Below, piece after piece: positions 54,992 through 64,000 of a stretch of DNA of 64,000 nt; within the stretch, counting starts at the first letter, position 1; every line of letters starts with the position of its first letter. The position numbers and the translations under genes were made by a program. Source of the stretch: Anthoceros angustus (Eukaryota > Streptophyta > Anthocerotopsida > Anthocerotales > Anthocerotaceae); NCBI GenBank assembly GCA_010909165.1, contig MU008172.1:868001-932000 (forward strand), given 5' to 3'. The notes below the pieces were generated by a model. That model was not told the DNA's origin. It saw nothing but the letters and a program-made list of their open reading frames with translations, and did no database searches.

Positions 54992-56263
54992 ATGGAGCTC
55001 TCCGTCACCAGTGTGTCGTGTAGCCGTTTTTCAGGATTGTGGAGACCCTTCACAGGTGTAGATTGCCAGTCCCACTCTACGTCCACAACGTTACGTGGTG
55101 CACCTCCTGCGGGGTGCTGCAGTGTCCCTGCGCCCACAAGGATTGCCAAGACGCCCGGGCTTACACTCAGGAGGCGCAGCGTGGTGCTGCCAAGCAGGAC
55201 GCTTCTGTGTGGAAGAGCCTTGGTAGGGATTGCGAGCAACGGGAGCAGGTGGAGCGCCGGCACATGGCTTGACTCCTCGTACGTCCGCCATTTCAATGGC
55301 TCGCTTTCCTTAACCCTAATGCAAAGCCAGCAGGTGGGATGCGGTGTGCCATTTGATGGGGTGACGAGGATGATTTGTGAGAGCGGTGGCGCAGGGCTCA
55401 AGTGGAGACTCAAGTGCCGTTACAAGAGGCCTGGGCTCTGTGGGAAGACAGGGAAGGGGTGAACCGATGGATGCCATGGATTACCTCCGTGGAGGCACGT
55501 ACATACGGGGCAGCTGCTGAGTTATAACCACGCGGCACCCGCATACATACGTGTTGATTCCGGCACTGTTGATGATCCAGGTGCTGAAAGACAAACCGGA
55601 GCTGTCGAAATGGACTCTCAAGTACGAAGCCCTGGGACGGAAGCTGGAATTTTCATGGCTGGCACGAAACATGCAGGTTGTGGCAGATCATCCTAGTCAT
55701 CCTTTATCCCAGCGGCCAGTAATGTCCTGAAACTGTGGTACATTGGCTGTATTGCAGCCGATCCACCACCAGAAGATTCACTGGCGCTCCGTTGACGGCC
55801 TCCCAAACAGGTGTGCTGCGGTATCTCATCTCCTTGTGCTCGCCGTGTGTGCTTTCGAGCGCGTATGTGCTGAAGGAGTTAACTGCCTTGTTGTAGAGGC
55901 GCGGTGCGGTTCTTTCCCCGCGGGCCATCAGCTTGTGCTGTCCAGGTTGGTGAAAGCTCCCCTGGAGATTCAACCCATCCATGGTCCACGGGTCTAATCG
56001 GGTGTGTGGCTAACATTTGCAGCTGACCATCTCCTACGAGGTGCCTGAGCAACTAGCAGGCTTGGTCTCGGTACGTGTGTGCCCTGCCCGGCCAGTATCT
56101 CCAAGATAGTAAAGAAGTAGGTGAAGTGTTGAAACGACTCACAGCTGCTGCCGCTGCCCCTGTTTTTGTGCAGGCCTTGTCGCCGCTGGTAGAAAATGTT
56201 CTGAAAGCGGACTTGGAACGCTTTGCTGAGTTTGCCAAAAACAACCGAGTAAGAGCAGTATAG
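54992..56263 (+). CDS. Chloroplast SRPBCC (polyketide cyclase/dehydrase-like) protein
   Basis: Seven exons are inferred: 54992-55278, 55395-55494, 55581-55676, 55758-55810, 55897-55945, 56023-56070 and 56174-56263, giving 240 residues. The first ~90 are Ser/Arg/Thr-rich, as in a transit peptide. The core follows: VETQVPLQEAWALWEDREG, RWMPWITSVEVLKDKPELSK, LEFSWLARNMQPIHHQKIHW, RSVDGLPNRGAVRFFPRGPS, LTISYEVPEQLAGLVS and LSPLVENVLKADLERFAEFA. This is the START/SRPBCC fold of plant plastid cyclase/dehydrase proteins (Arabidopsis At1g02470-type), which have a hydrophobic ligand cavity; a ligand is not known. The exon 2-3 intron must use a GC donor (GAG/GCACGT) to keep SVEVLKDKP. The start could be 57 bp upstream in frame (MSQFPFPAV). 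Confidence 0.9.
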
Positions 56264-57611
56264 GCAAGTAGCACAAGCTCATGTGCAATACGTGCACGCT
56301 AGGCGTGTCCGTAAAAGGGACCCGATCCTCACCATGTCTGAATGTTCGAATGAGGTGATGTTTTCTCTTACCCATTTCTGTACTGCAATTTTTCTTGTTT
56401 GTTCAACAACTATGAAATAGGCGGCTGTCCAAGTGTGTTATTCATTCCAGCAATGTTTTATATGTAAACTAGATGAAGCTATATATATCAACTTGTTCAC
56501 ATAGTTGCAAACCTAGTTCAGCATATCCTAGAAAAACAAAGTAATATATAAAATTTTTAATTTAGTTTCAATATATAGTATAGTATAGTATATTATATAT
56601 AAATATTTAGATGATATAGATATCTATTGATAAGGTAAATATTATATTGCTAATAATATGTCATCTAGTTGATATTGATATTATTTGATATGATCTCAGA
56701 GCTTGTTATTGGATGGAGGATAGGCATGAAATATATACTTAAGTAGTCTAGATTAATTCTCTTTAAAATTTTCTGCTTTGAAAAATCTCTCACTAAATCC
56801 ATTACCAATCTAGGTACTCATTCTAATCCCTAAAAAAATTTTCATCTCAATCTGCTGGGCGGTAGTTCTTGTTACCCAAGTCAATAAGAAAAAAACAAAA
56901 GATGATAAAAGATGTTAAAAATCCTCGAAATTGGATAGATTTTGTGATACTTCGCACCGCATTGACCAGTGGAAAATGGACCTTGATGCAAAAGATAGTT
57001 AGTGTTGTCCAAGTCAATAAGAAATAAACAAAGATCCTCGGAATTGGATAGGTTCTGTGATACTTCATACCTCATTGGCCAGTGAAAAATGGATCTCGAT
57101 GCAAAAGCTGATGGAGGGAGACTTCACACCTCATTAGCTAGTGGAAAATGGATGTTGACGTAAAAGCTTATGGAGGAGAGACGTTGCTACCAACATAGGC
57201 TAAATTAGGTACCTCATTCGACATCCCAAAACACTAGGTATCAATTTCATACAGCTACCTGGTTACAGAAGGAGCTTCAATGAGAGCTTAGGTACTGAAA
57301 ATTCATCGGTTACCCAATCTAGGTGTTTTTCAAGTGTTCACTGTGGCCGAACACGGCAACTTTACAAGGCAACGTGGATGTTTTTTTTTCAATATATGCG
57401 TGTGATCTAAGTTAGGTGGGCACACATGGAGGTAGTGGTGATGCAGCAGGAGCGGACTAGGTTCATTATGAGCAGTTAAGTAGGCAGGAGGTAGGAGCCC
57501 CTCCAGCCGGTGTTGGGGAACTATCAACGGCTCTGGCTCTGGTTTTGGCTCTGGCTGCGGCGCCGGATCCGGCCCCGGCTCGGTTCGGACCGGCCCGGTC
57601 CGGCACGGGCC
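56264..57611. other. AT-rich intergenic region with a tandem repeat, then a GC-rich leader
   Basis: 56480-56720 is TATA/TAGTATA-rich. A ~132-bp unit with AAGTCAATAAGAAA, GGATAG(A/G)TT(T/C)TGTGATACTTC and CAGTG(G/A)AAAATGGA occurs at about 56878, 57012 (shortened) and partly at 57115-57180. 57495-57611 is CTCTGG/GGCTCTGG-rich and probably the 5' UTR of the next gene. No TATA box can be singled out in the repeat-rich sequence. Confidence 0.55.
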
Positions 57612-59513
57612 ATGGAAGTGGAATTCCATCCAGCAGCGGCTATGGCCGTCGTGGCGCCCGCATGGGCGGGCGGCCGCGGCAGCCTGCTTGATTCCCATGG
57701 CGCGCTCGTCGGCTGCCGGAGTGTCAGCCAATCAGGGGGCCGGGAGCTGTGGATGGAACCTGGTCCTGTGCATGTCGTCACGCAAGCATCGCAGTTGCCC
57801 GCTGCTTTCCTCAACCCGGATCCTCGTCACCCCCTCACCATCGGCTTCGATTGCGAGGGCGTCGACCTTTGTCGCCACGGGCGTCTGTGCATCATGCAGG
57901 TGTCTCACTTGCTGACCCTTTTTCCTTTGCGACAACCTCAATTTGCTGCTTGCTGGCACCGCAGATCTGCAATTCGTGCAGGCCCGTCCGCCGCTGCCTG
58001 GAAAGCTCATGTGGAATTGGCTCTGCAGCTGGCGCTCTCGGATGGTGTCTACTTGGTGGATGCCGTGGAAGGCGGCGACGCGCTGATGCAAGCTTGCAAG
58101 CTGGGGTTGGAGTCACCGCATGTTACCAAAGTTGTGCATGATTGCAAACGTGACAGCGAGGTTTGTTTCCGGAGCCTGTTGCCATTGGATCTGTTGTGCG
58201 CCAACTTTAGTGTGAAAAGCACATAGAATTGAAGATGCCGCAAGACTCCAACTGGTCTTGGAGTTCACACCAGCTTCTACCTTGGTTGCAGGCTCTTTAT
58301 TTCCAGTACGGGATCCGGTTGAACAATGTGTTTGATACGCAGGTAGACTTTGAGGCACCTCGAGATCTGTCTTTTGAACAGCGTTGTGGATGCCAACAGC
58401 TTAACCCTTGCTGTGGCACTGTCTCAATTGGTGCAGATTGCGTACACTCTTATCGAAGAACAAAATGGGAAAAAGTGGATTCCGGACGACTACATCTCGT
58501 TCGTTGGTCTTCTTGCAGATGAAAGATACTGTGGTATGTGCCGCCACCTTCAGCGTCCCGTTGAAAGACCCCTCCTTTCTCTGAATACTGCTGCTTGAGC
58601 GGGTCATAAGGGTTTAAACGCATCTGTTTTTTCTTGGTCCTTGTTCAGGAGTCAAGTACTGTGAGAAGGAAGAAGTTCGAACGCTTCTAAGAAAGGTGAG
58701 CAGTGAGAGAGAAACTTGAACGGGCCCATGAGTTCAATTCCAGAAGAGAGTACAAGAGTTTGCTGCGAGTTATGACAGTGTGGTGTTGTCTCGGCAGGAT
58801 CCTCTGTTTTGGACTCACAGACCCTGGACCGAAATGATGAAGCGTGTGGCATCCGACGATGTCCGGTTTCTTCCTAGGATTTACCATAAGATGGCTGAAA
58901 AGCTGGGGTCAAACAGTGTGTCCCAACTGTATATCAGAGGAGCACTGTATTGCCGTTGTTTCTGTGCGGGCAATGATGGATTTACAGGATGGCCGCGTCT
59001 ACCCAGTTATCCAGGTACCCCTGGGTTTCAATGGCTGCCCTAGGGCTTCCTGCGTTGCCCGTATTTGTGGCTTGTCCCTGATACTATGCTTTGCAGACCA
59101 TCCGAAATTGGACGAGAACGCCCAAGAAGAAGTTCTGGCAGTTGTTGATGTTCCACAAGGCAAAATGGGTCGCATCATCGGAAAGAAAGGGGCATCCATC
59201 CTGTCCATCAAGGAGTCATGCCGGTATGCACACCTGCTGGAAGTAATGACTTTGTCCCTTTGCCTCCTTGAGCGGGATGCTGAGTGCGCTTCTTGGTGTG
59301 GAATATTCACTTGCAGGGCAGACATTTTCATCGGTGGAGCTAAGGGTCCTCCAGACAAGGTAAGTCTCTCTTGCTGTGCTTCTGCAGCACCTTCACACAC
59401 AATGCTGTTGGGTGGGAATAAATGGAGTAGCACTGTGAACGCAGATTTTCGTCATAGGACTCACCAAGGAAGTGCGGAAAGCGGAAGCTATCATTCGAGG
59501 AAAGATCCTGTAG
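57612..59513 (+). CDS. 3'-5' exonuclease and KH-domain protein
   Basis: Nine exons are inferred: 57612-57899, 58029-58160, 58292-58342, 58437-58533, 58649-58695, 58798-59014, 59097-59223, 59317-59359 and 59445-59513, giving 356 residues. The DEDD exonuclease domain follows a short N-terminus: LTIGFDCEGVDLCRHGRLCI (first acidic pair D..E), VYLVDAVEGGDAL, VTKVVHDCKRDSEAL (second D), NNVFDTQIAYTLIEEQNG and a late DDVRF. The C-terminal KH domain has VPQGKMGRIIGKKGASILSI with the GxxG loop GKKG, then IFIGGAKGPPDK and FVIGLTKEVRKAEAIIRGK. The same architecture is found in Arabidopsis At2g25910 and similar Egalitarian-like proteins. It probably trims or binds RNA; substrate unknown. All junctions are GT-AG with matching phases and the product is full-length. 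Confidence 0.94.
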
Positions 59514-60436
59514 CTTCACATGGTGTGGCATCTTGGGGGTTTGGTACTTTGTTATTTAAAGTGCGTAAAGGGTAGTGATCTAGCATCCCAGAAGTGCGGG
59601 AAAGGTTGGCAGTGCTGTAGTAAATGTGTCAAGTACGAGCGCATGCCTGTCCAACGAGGTTAGGCTTGTTTTTTAATTTGGCGTCCCTGCCCCCTATTCG
59701 TCTACTTGCTCTCCAAGGATGCATGTACATATTGCCAGCGATCGAGACTTGGGTTGGCCGAGCAATGATATCTATCTACTGCCAAATCAGTTGGTGCTGC
59801 TGCCTTGAAGAAAGGCACTGAACATCCGGAGGCCCGGACGCGAATGAGCTATCACACTCATGCCTGATGAGTACATGCTGTGCAAACATGCGCAGGCAGC
59901 AGGAACTGTGACTGGGTGTGTACTATACTGGTGTGTGGCCGCAGTTCACATGCGTGTAAGGAAGGCCCGTCAGGATGCTGGAATGCTGGCCCGCTCGCGT
60001 CTCTTTCCTAGCCAATAACACGTCGTGTGGCAGGCTGCGGGAAGGCCTGGGTCCCCTGGCCGCAATGTGAATGAGAAGGCGGAAGCAAGGCAATTGCAAG
60101 CCCCCTCCTCGTCGGTGGCGGAAGACCAAGCTGGTAAGAGACGAGGCTTTTAGCTGACGCGGCCTCAGCCTTCCTCTATTCCCAATGCACAAACGTGCGG
60201 TCAGGTACGGGGGGCCTGGAAAGTCAGCAGCATTGCTGGGCAGCACAAGCCGGGCCCGCTGCCCTCAGCTGCCTGCGTCTTCGCACGAGCCCAACCGTCC
60301 GCCCCCGCCCTGAGCTCTCTCATCAACAGCGCTCCAGGCGCGCCGCCCATCTGTGAATGCGGATAAGCTGCGGTGCCCTCCCAAACATCTTCTTCATGAC
60401 ACAGCTGCGCGCCTGGGGCGTCAGTCACAACACGCA
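59514..60436. other. Intergenic and promoter of the receptor kinase
   Basis: No gene recognised. 59980-60350 is GC-rich and probably upstream regulatory sequence. Start of the next gene is set by its signal peptide. Confidence 0.5.
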
Positions 60437-63400
60437 ATGGATCGACGGAGGGAGTTCCTGCTTCTGCTCCTGCTTCGCATCCTCGTCTGCCTCCCTCTCC
60501 TGGGACATTCCGCTGCCCAACCTGGTCAGTGCAAGTTGTCACACATTTGGTTACGCTCAGCTTTCTCACAAGCTTCTCAGACAGCCTCGGCCTGCAGGGT
60601 TCTTGAGTCTGGACTGTGGGGCGGCCGAGAGTTATGTGGATCCGACCACCACTATTTCATGGCTCCCTGACACGGGCTATGTTTCCTCCGGCTCCACCGC
60701 CCACGTGGCCGTCGATTCCCCGGCCCCCTACACAAGCACATTGCGCTACTTCGCTTCACCCAACCAAAGCAAGAATTGCTACACTCTGGGACCTGTGAGA
60801 CCACTGCATTTTGCTGCCAATGCAGTGCAGCCCAAGCCCCGCAATTTTGTCAGCTCCAAGGGTTGGGTGCTGGGTGCCAGGTGGTGACTGACTTCACTGA
60901 CTGCATTCTGCAGGTGAATTTGGCAGCCAGGTACCTCATCAGAGCCACTTTCTTACACGGCCGCTACGACGGAGCAGATGTGTACCCAGTTTTCGACCTC
61001 TCCCTGGATGCCACCCTGTGGGCCACGATCCAGATTGTGAATGCATCGCTCACCTACTTTGAGGAAATTATAGCTATTGCCAAGACCACTTCCTTCGCAG
61101 TCTGCCTCATGCAGCGGTCTGTGGGAGTGCCCTTCATTTCTGCCTTGGAGTTGCGCCCTCTGCTGGGGGCCATGTATGCACGGGACTATGAGGCCTACGC
61201 TCACCTTAAGTACACCACTCGCATCAACTTCGGAGCTCGGTCACCAAACCCTGTGCGGTAACACCCCCGAGAATGCCCTCCATAGCCAGCAGCACAATTA
61301 TGAGGATTGTCGGACCCAATTGGAGTCGTGGACATTTTACAAGTCGTACTAATCTCTTCCCTTTGCTTCTCAGGTTTCCTGACGACCCTGTCGACCGCAT
61401 TTGGCTGTCTGATATGGTGCCAGGAGCTGTCCAAAATGAAGCCTTTGGAACCTACGCTGTGAGCACAAACAGGACGGTGGACGTGGGAGTATCGTCTATT
61501 GCGGCTCAGGACAGGCCCCCTGTCAAGGTCATGCAAACGGCTGTTGTTGGGGGAGAGAATAAGCTCTTTTTTGGCATCTATCTGCCGGGTTTCCCAGCCT
61601 CCGCATATGCTTCTGCTTACTTTGCAGAGATTGTCGACTTACCAGCGGGCGAAAAACGGGAATTCACCTTCTCCTTGCTGGGTGGTGACCCCTCTTTGAA
61701 TAATTTTTCCGTCAATCTTGAGAAAAATCAAGGAAGTTATGTGGCCTGGGAGCCGGGATTTGACAATGTCAGCCTTCCTCAGCTGCTGCAGTTCGAATTC
61801 ACATCCACTCCCTCCTCCAACGTCGGGCCCATCTTGAATGCATTGGAGATCCTCAAAATCGTGCCTATTGTTGCCCCCACATTGGATGTAGACGGTGAGC
61901 ACCTGCTTTGTAGCAAGTTTCTGCATGTATTTGACCACTGCTGATCTCGACGCTTGAACTTGGCAGAGGCAGGACTTCTAGAGCTTAGGTCACTTCTAGG
62001 GGAGGTTTGGGAGGGGGACCCTTGTTTACCGATGCCATGGAACTGGGTCGTTTGCAGCTCTACTTCACCACCCCGTGTGACGGATATGTAAGAGCAGCCG
62101 CCCCTTGGGTCCCTTTGAAAAAACTTCTTCCTTGTCAGTCCTGAGCAGCAGCCTCACAACTGGACCTGTAATATCACAGCTACCTCTCAGGAAAGAACCT
62201 AACAGGCCAGATACCCGGAGGCATCTCTCAAATGGCAAGCCTCGTCAATCTGTATGCCCACTGAACCTCAAATTCAGTTGATTTCCAGTTTGGCTTCATT
62301 TCAATGCCTCTGAACATATTACCCATTGTTGCAGCTGGCTGGATAACAATCATCTTACCGGGCCCTTGCCAGACTTGTCTCAGCTGACCAATCTAACAAC
62401 ACTGTAGGTACTCAGTGCTTGCTTTCCCTGGGAGACTTCATTGCCGATGCTTTCGAAACTGCTTGGTTGGTGGGGGGCCTCTTTGTCGAATGTAACTGTC
62501 ACTCCTGCTGTGTTGTTGCAGACATGTCCAGAATAACAGCTTAAGTGGAAGTTTACCACAATCACTTGTGGCTCTGAGTAGATTAAAAGAATTGTAAGCT
62601 TTTACAGGTGCTGAAGTTGGATATCTAGACTGCTTCAAACTTACAAGTTTGTTCCCCCTCCTCAGGCTGTACAAAAAAAAATTTGTCTGATGTAACGACG
62701 TGGTATGTCCAGGTTTGTTCAGAACAACGATTTCAAGGGAACGATCCCACCCGATCTTCTGAGAAAACAAAATCTGAACTTTCTGTGAGTTCCCTTGAAG
62801 CTGATAAACCCTCTGGCCTAGACCCCTTGTGCGGTCGGCCTCTTATCTCTCACTCCACTTCCCAAAACTCTTTTGCAGATGACTGAGCTCATGACTTGTC
62901 TTATGATCCTGGTTGAAATTCTAAAGGTACGATGGTAATTCAAGATTGTGTGCCTCTGGGTGCTCAAAGTCATCGGCTGGAGTTTTGGTGAAAGCAATCG
63001 CTGGGGGAATTGCCGGAGGTCTTGTAGTGCTGGTTGCAGCTATTGCGTTCTACTTTGTCTACATGAGATCACGAAAGAAGAAGCAAGCACACGTAGAAGA
63101 ATCTCTCAAGGGTAGCCATTCACGTTGTTCTTTCCTACGCTTGGATCTCAGCGCTATGGTATTTCTTCTTACATGACGTTCCCGTTGTATATGGACAGAT
63201 CCCCTAAATGATGCAACATCAACATCAACCTTTGCATCAGCATCAGCATCAGCAACAACAACCTCAGCATCAGCCATGTCAGTGGAACGGTTCGGTCAGG
63301 ATGAAGATGGCGCGCAAGCACGTCAGTTTACACGGCAAGAGCTGACTGAGGCCACCGACCGGTACAGAAGGAAAATAGGGCAGGGCGGGTTCGGGCTCGT

Positions 63401-63720
63401 GTACTATGGCAGGTTAAAGGAAGGACAGGAAATTGCTGTGAAAGTTCTGGCTGCTGACTCCCGGCAGGGAGCCAAGGAGTTCTTCAACGAGGTAAGCGCA
63501 CCATGAGCTTCCACTCCGTGTGGCTTGCGTAAATTCTGCTTCAGCAACTGTATGTTGATTAGACACACGTCTCGTTAACACCATGTGTTTCAGGTTGCCT
63601 TGCTTTCCAGGGTGCACCACAGGTGCTTGGTATCTCTCTTGGGGTACTGCAGGGATGACAAAGAGAGTATGCTTGTGTACGAGTTCATGCAGAATGGGAC
63701 CTTGAAGGATCATCTTTGTG
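60437..63720 (+). CDS. Malectin-like/LRR receptor kinase (LRR-I type), kinase domain incomplete
   Basis: Twelve exons are inferred: 60437-60524, 60598-60794, 60914-61257, 61374-61894, 61967-62087, 62180-62251, 62335-62403, 62522-62593, 62713-62784, 62927-63111, 63199-63491 and 63594-63720. A signal peptide ([17 protein letters not shown]) precedes the malectin-like ectodomain ([55 protein letters not shown]). Next are a [14 protein letters not shown] cap and LRRs in 69-72-bp exons ([27 protein letters not shown]), a membrane segment ([20 protein letters not shown]) and the kinase start: [12 protein letters not shown] (P-loop), EIAVKVLA (Lys), [17 protein letters not shown]. This is the At1g67720/At2g37050-like group. 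After the exon-12 donor (63720/63721) the sequence jumps at 63741 to a copy of exon 4, so the catalytic half of the kinase is absent from the window. Confidence 0.9.
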
Positions 63721-63740
63721 GTACGACAGGCTGTGACGCT

Positions 63741-64000
63741 GTCAATCTTGAGAAAAATCAAGGAAGTTATGTGGCCTGGGGCCGGGATTTGACAATGTCA
63801 GCCTTCCTCAGCTGCTGCAGTTCGAATTCACATCCACTCCCTCCTCCAACGTCGGGCCCATCTTGAATGCATTGGAGATCCTCAAAATCGTGCCTATTGT
63901 TGCCCTATTGTTGGATGTAGACGGTGAGCACCTGCTTTGTAGCAAGTTTCTGCATGTATTTGACCACTGCTGATCTCGACGCTTGAACTTGGCAGAGGCA
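63741..64000 (+). repeat. Second copy of the receptor ectodomain (exon 4 end to exon 5 start)
   Basis: 63741-64000 repeats 61711-61971 almost base for base, including the intron after the GACG donor and the start of the next exon. One base is missing near 63781 (frameshifting the copy) and six bases differ near 63905. The repeat continues past the window edge, so the real extent is unknown. Confidence 0.95.

Noticed and set aside
1-64000. tRNA, rRNA or snRNA genes
   Set aside because: No cloverleaf with A and B boxes or rRNA/snRNA signature was noticed on either strand; a tRNAscan/Infernal run would be decisive.

Overview
The window looks like nuclear DNA of a land plant outside the seed plants. 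The evidence is plant-type gene content (an intronless PLS-class PPR gene, a GT8 PGSIP7/8-like glucuronosyltransferase, a malectin-LRR receptor kinase, a RUG3-like RCC1 protein, a chloroplast SRPBCC protein), GT-AG introns mostly of 70-140 bp, and many decayed plant-type transposable elements. A Selaginella-like lycophyte or a hornwort would fit the short introns and the PPR gene; the sequence alone does not decide.

Layout. 1-7.3 kb is a gene island on the minus strand: PPR (cut by the left edge), polyprenol reductase and RUG3-like RCC1, with an unknown Ser/Pro-rich gene divergent from the last. 7.3-24 kb is mostly mobile DNA: a LINE 3' end, a decayed Crypton-like tyrosine-recombinase element split by a GC-rich, internally duplicated insertion (about 9.4-14.4 kb), an A/C-skewed low-complexity block, a CCTTGGCCTTCG minisatellite, an intact-looking eight-exon AT-rich orphan gene and another LINE 3' end. 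24.5-29 kb is a second island: coproporphyrinogen III oxidase (+) tail-to-tail with a large single-exon gene of unknown function (-). 29-51 kb is accessory DNA: Ty3/Gypsy fragments (protease, gag, integrase), a DUF7869-type element and, head-to-head with it, a broken gene combining a ParB-like domain with a beta-class DNA amino-methyltransferase. This last gene is the most unusual content of the window. 52-64 kb is a third island, all on the plus strand: PGSIP7/8-like GT8, SRPBCC chloroplast protein, 3'-5' exonuclease/KH protein and a malectin-LRR receptor kinase whose kinase region runs into a second copy of its own ectodomain.

The genes do not form a pathway. Several have organelle links (heme/chlorophyll synthesis, a predicted mitochondrial RCC1 protein, a PPR protein, a chloroplast lipid-binding-fold protein) and others act in the secretory pathway (polyprenol reductase, GT8, receptor kinase). 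Exon models were made by eye; every reported junction set keeps an open frame and agrees with remembered family sequence, but no alignment or search was run.
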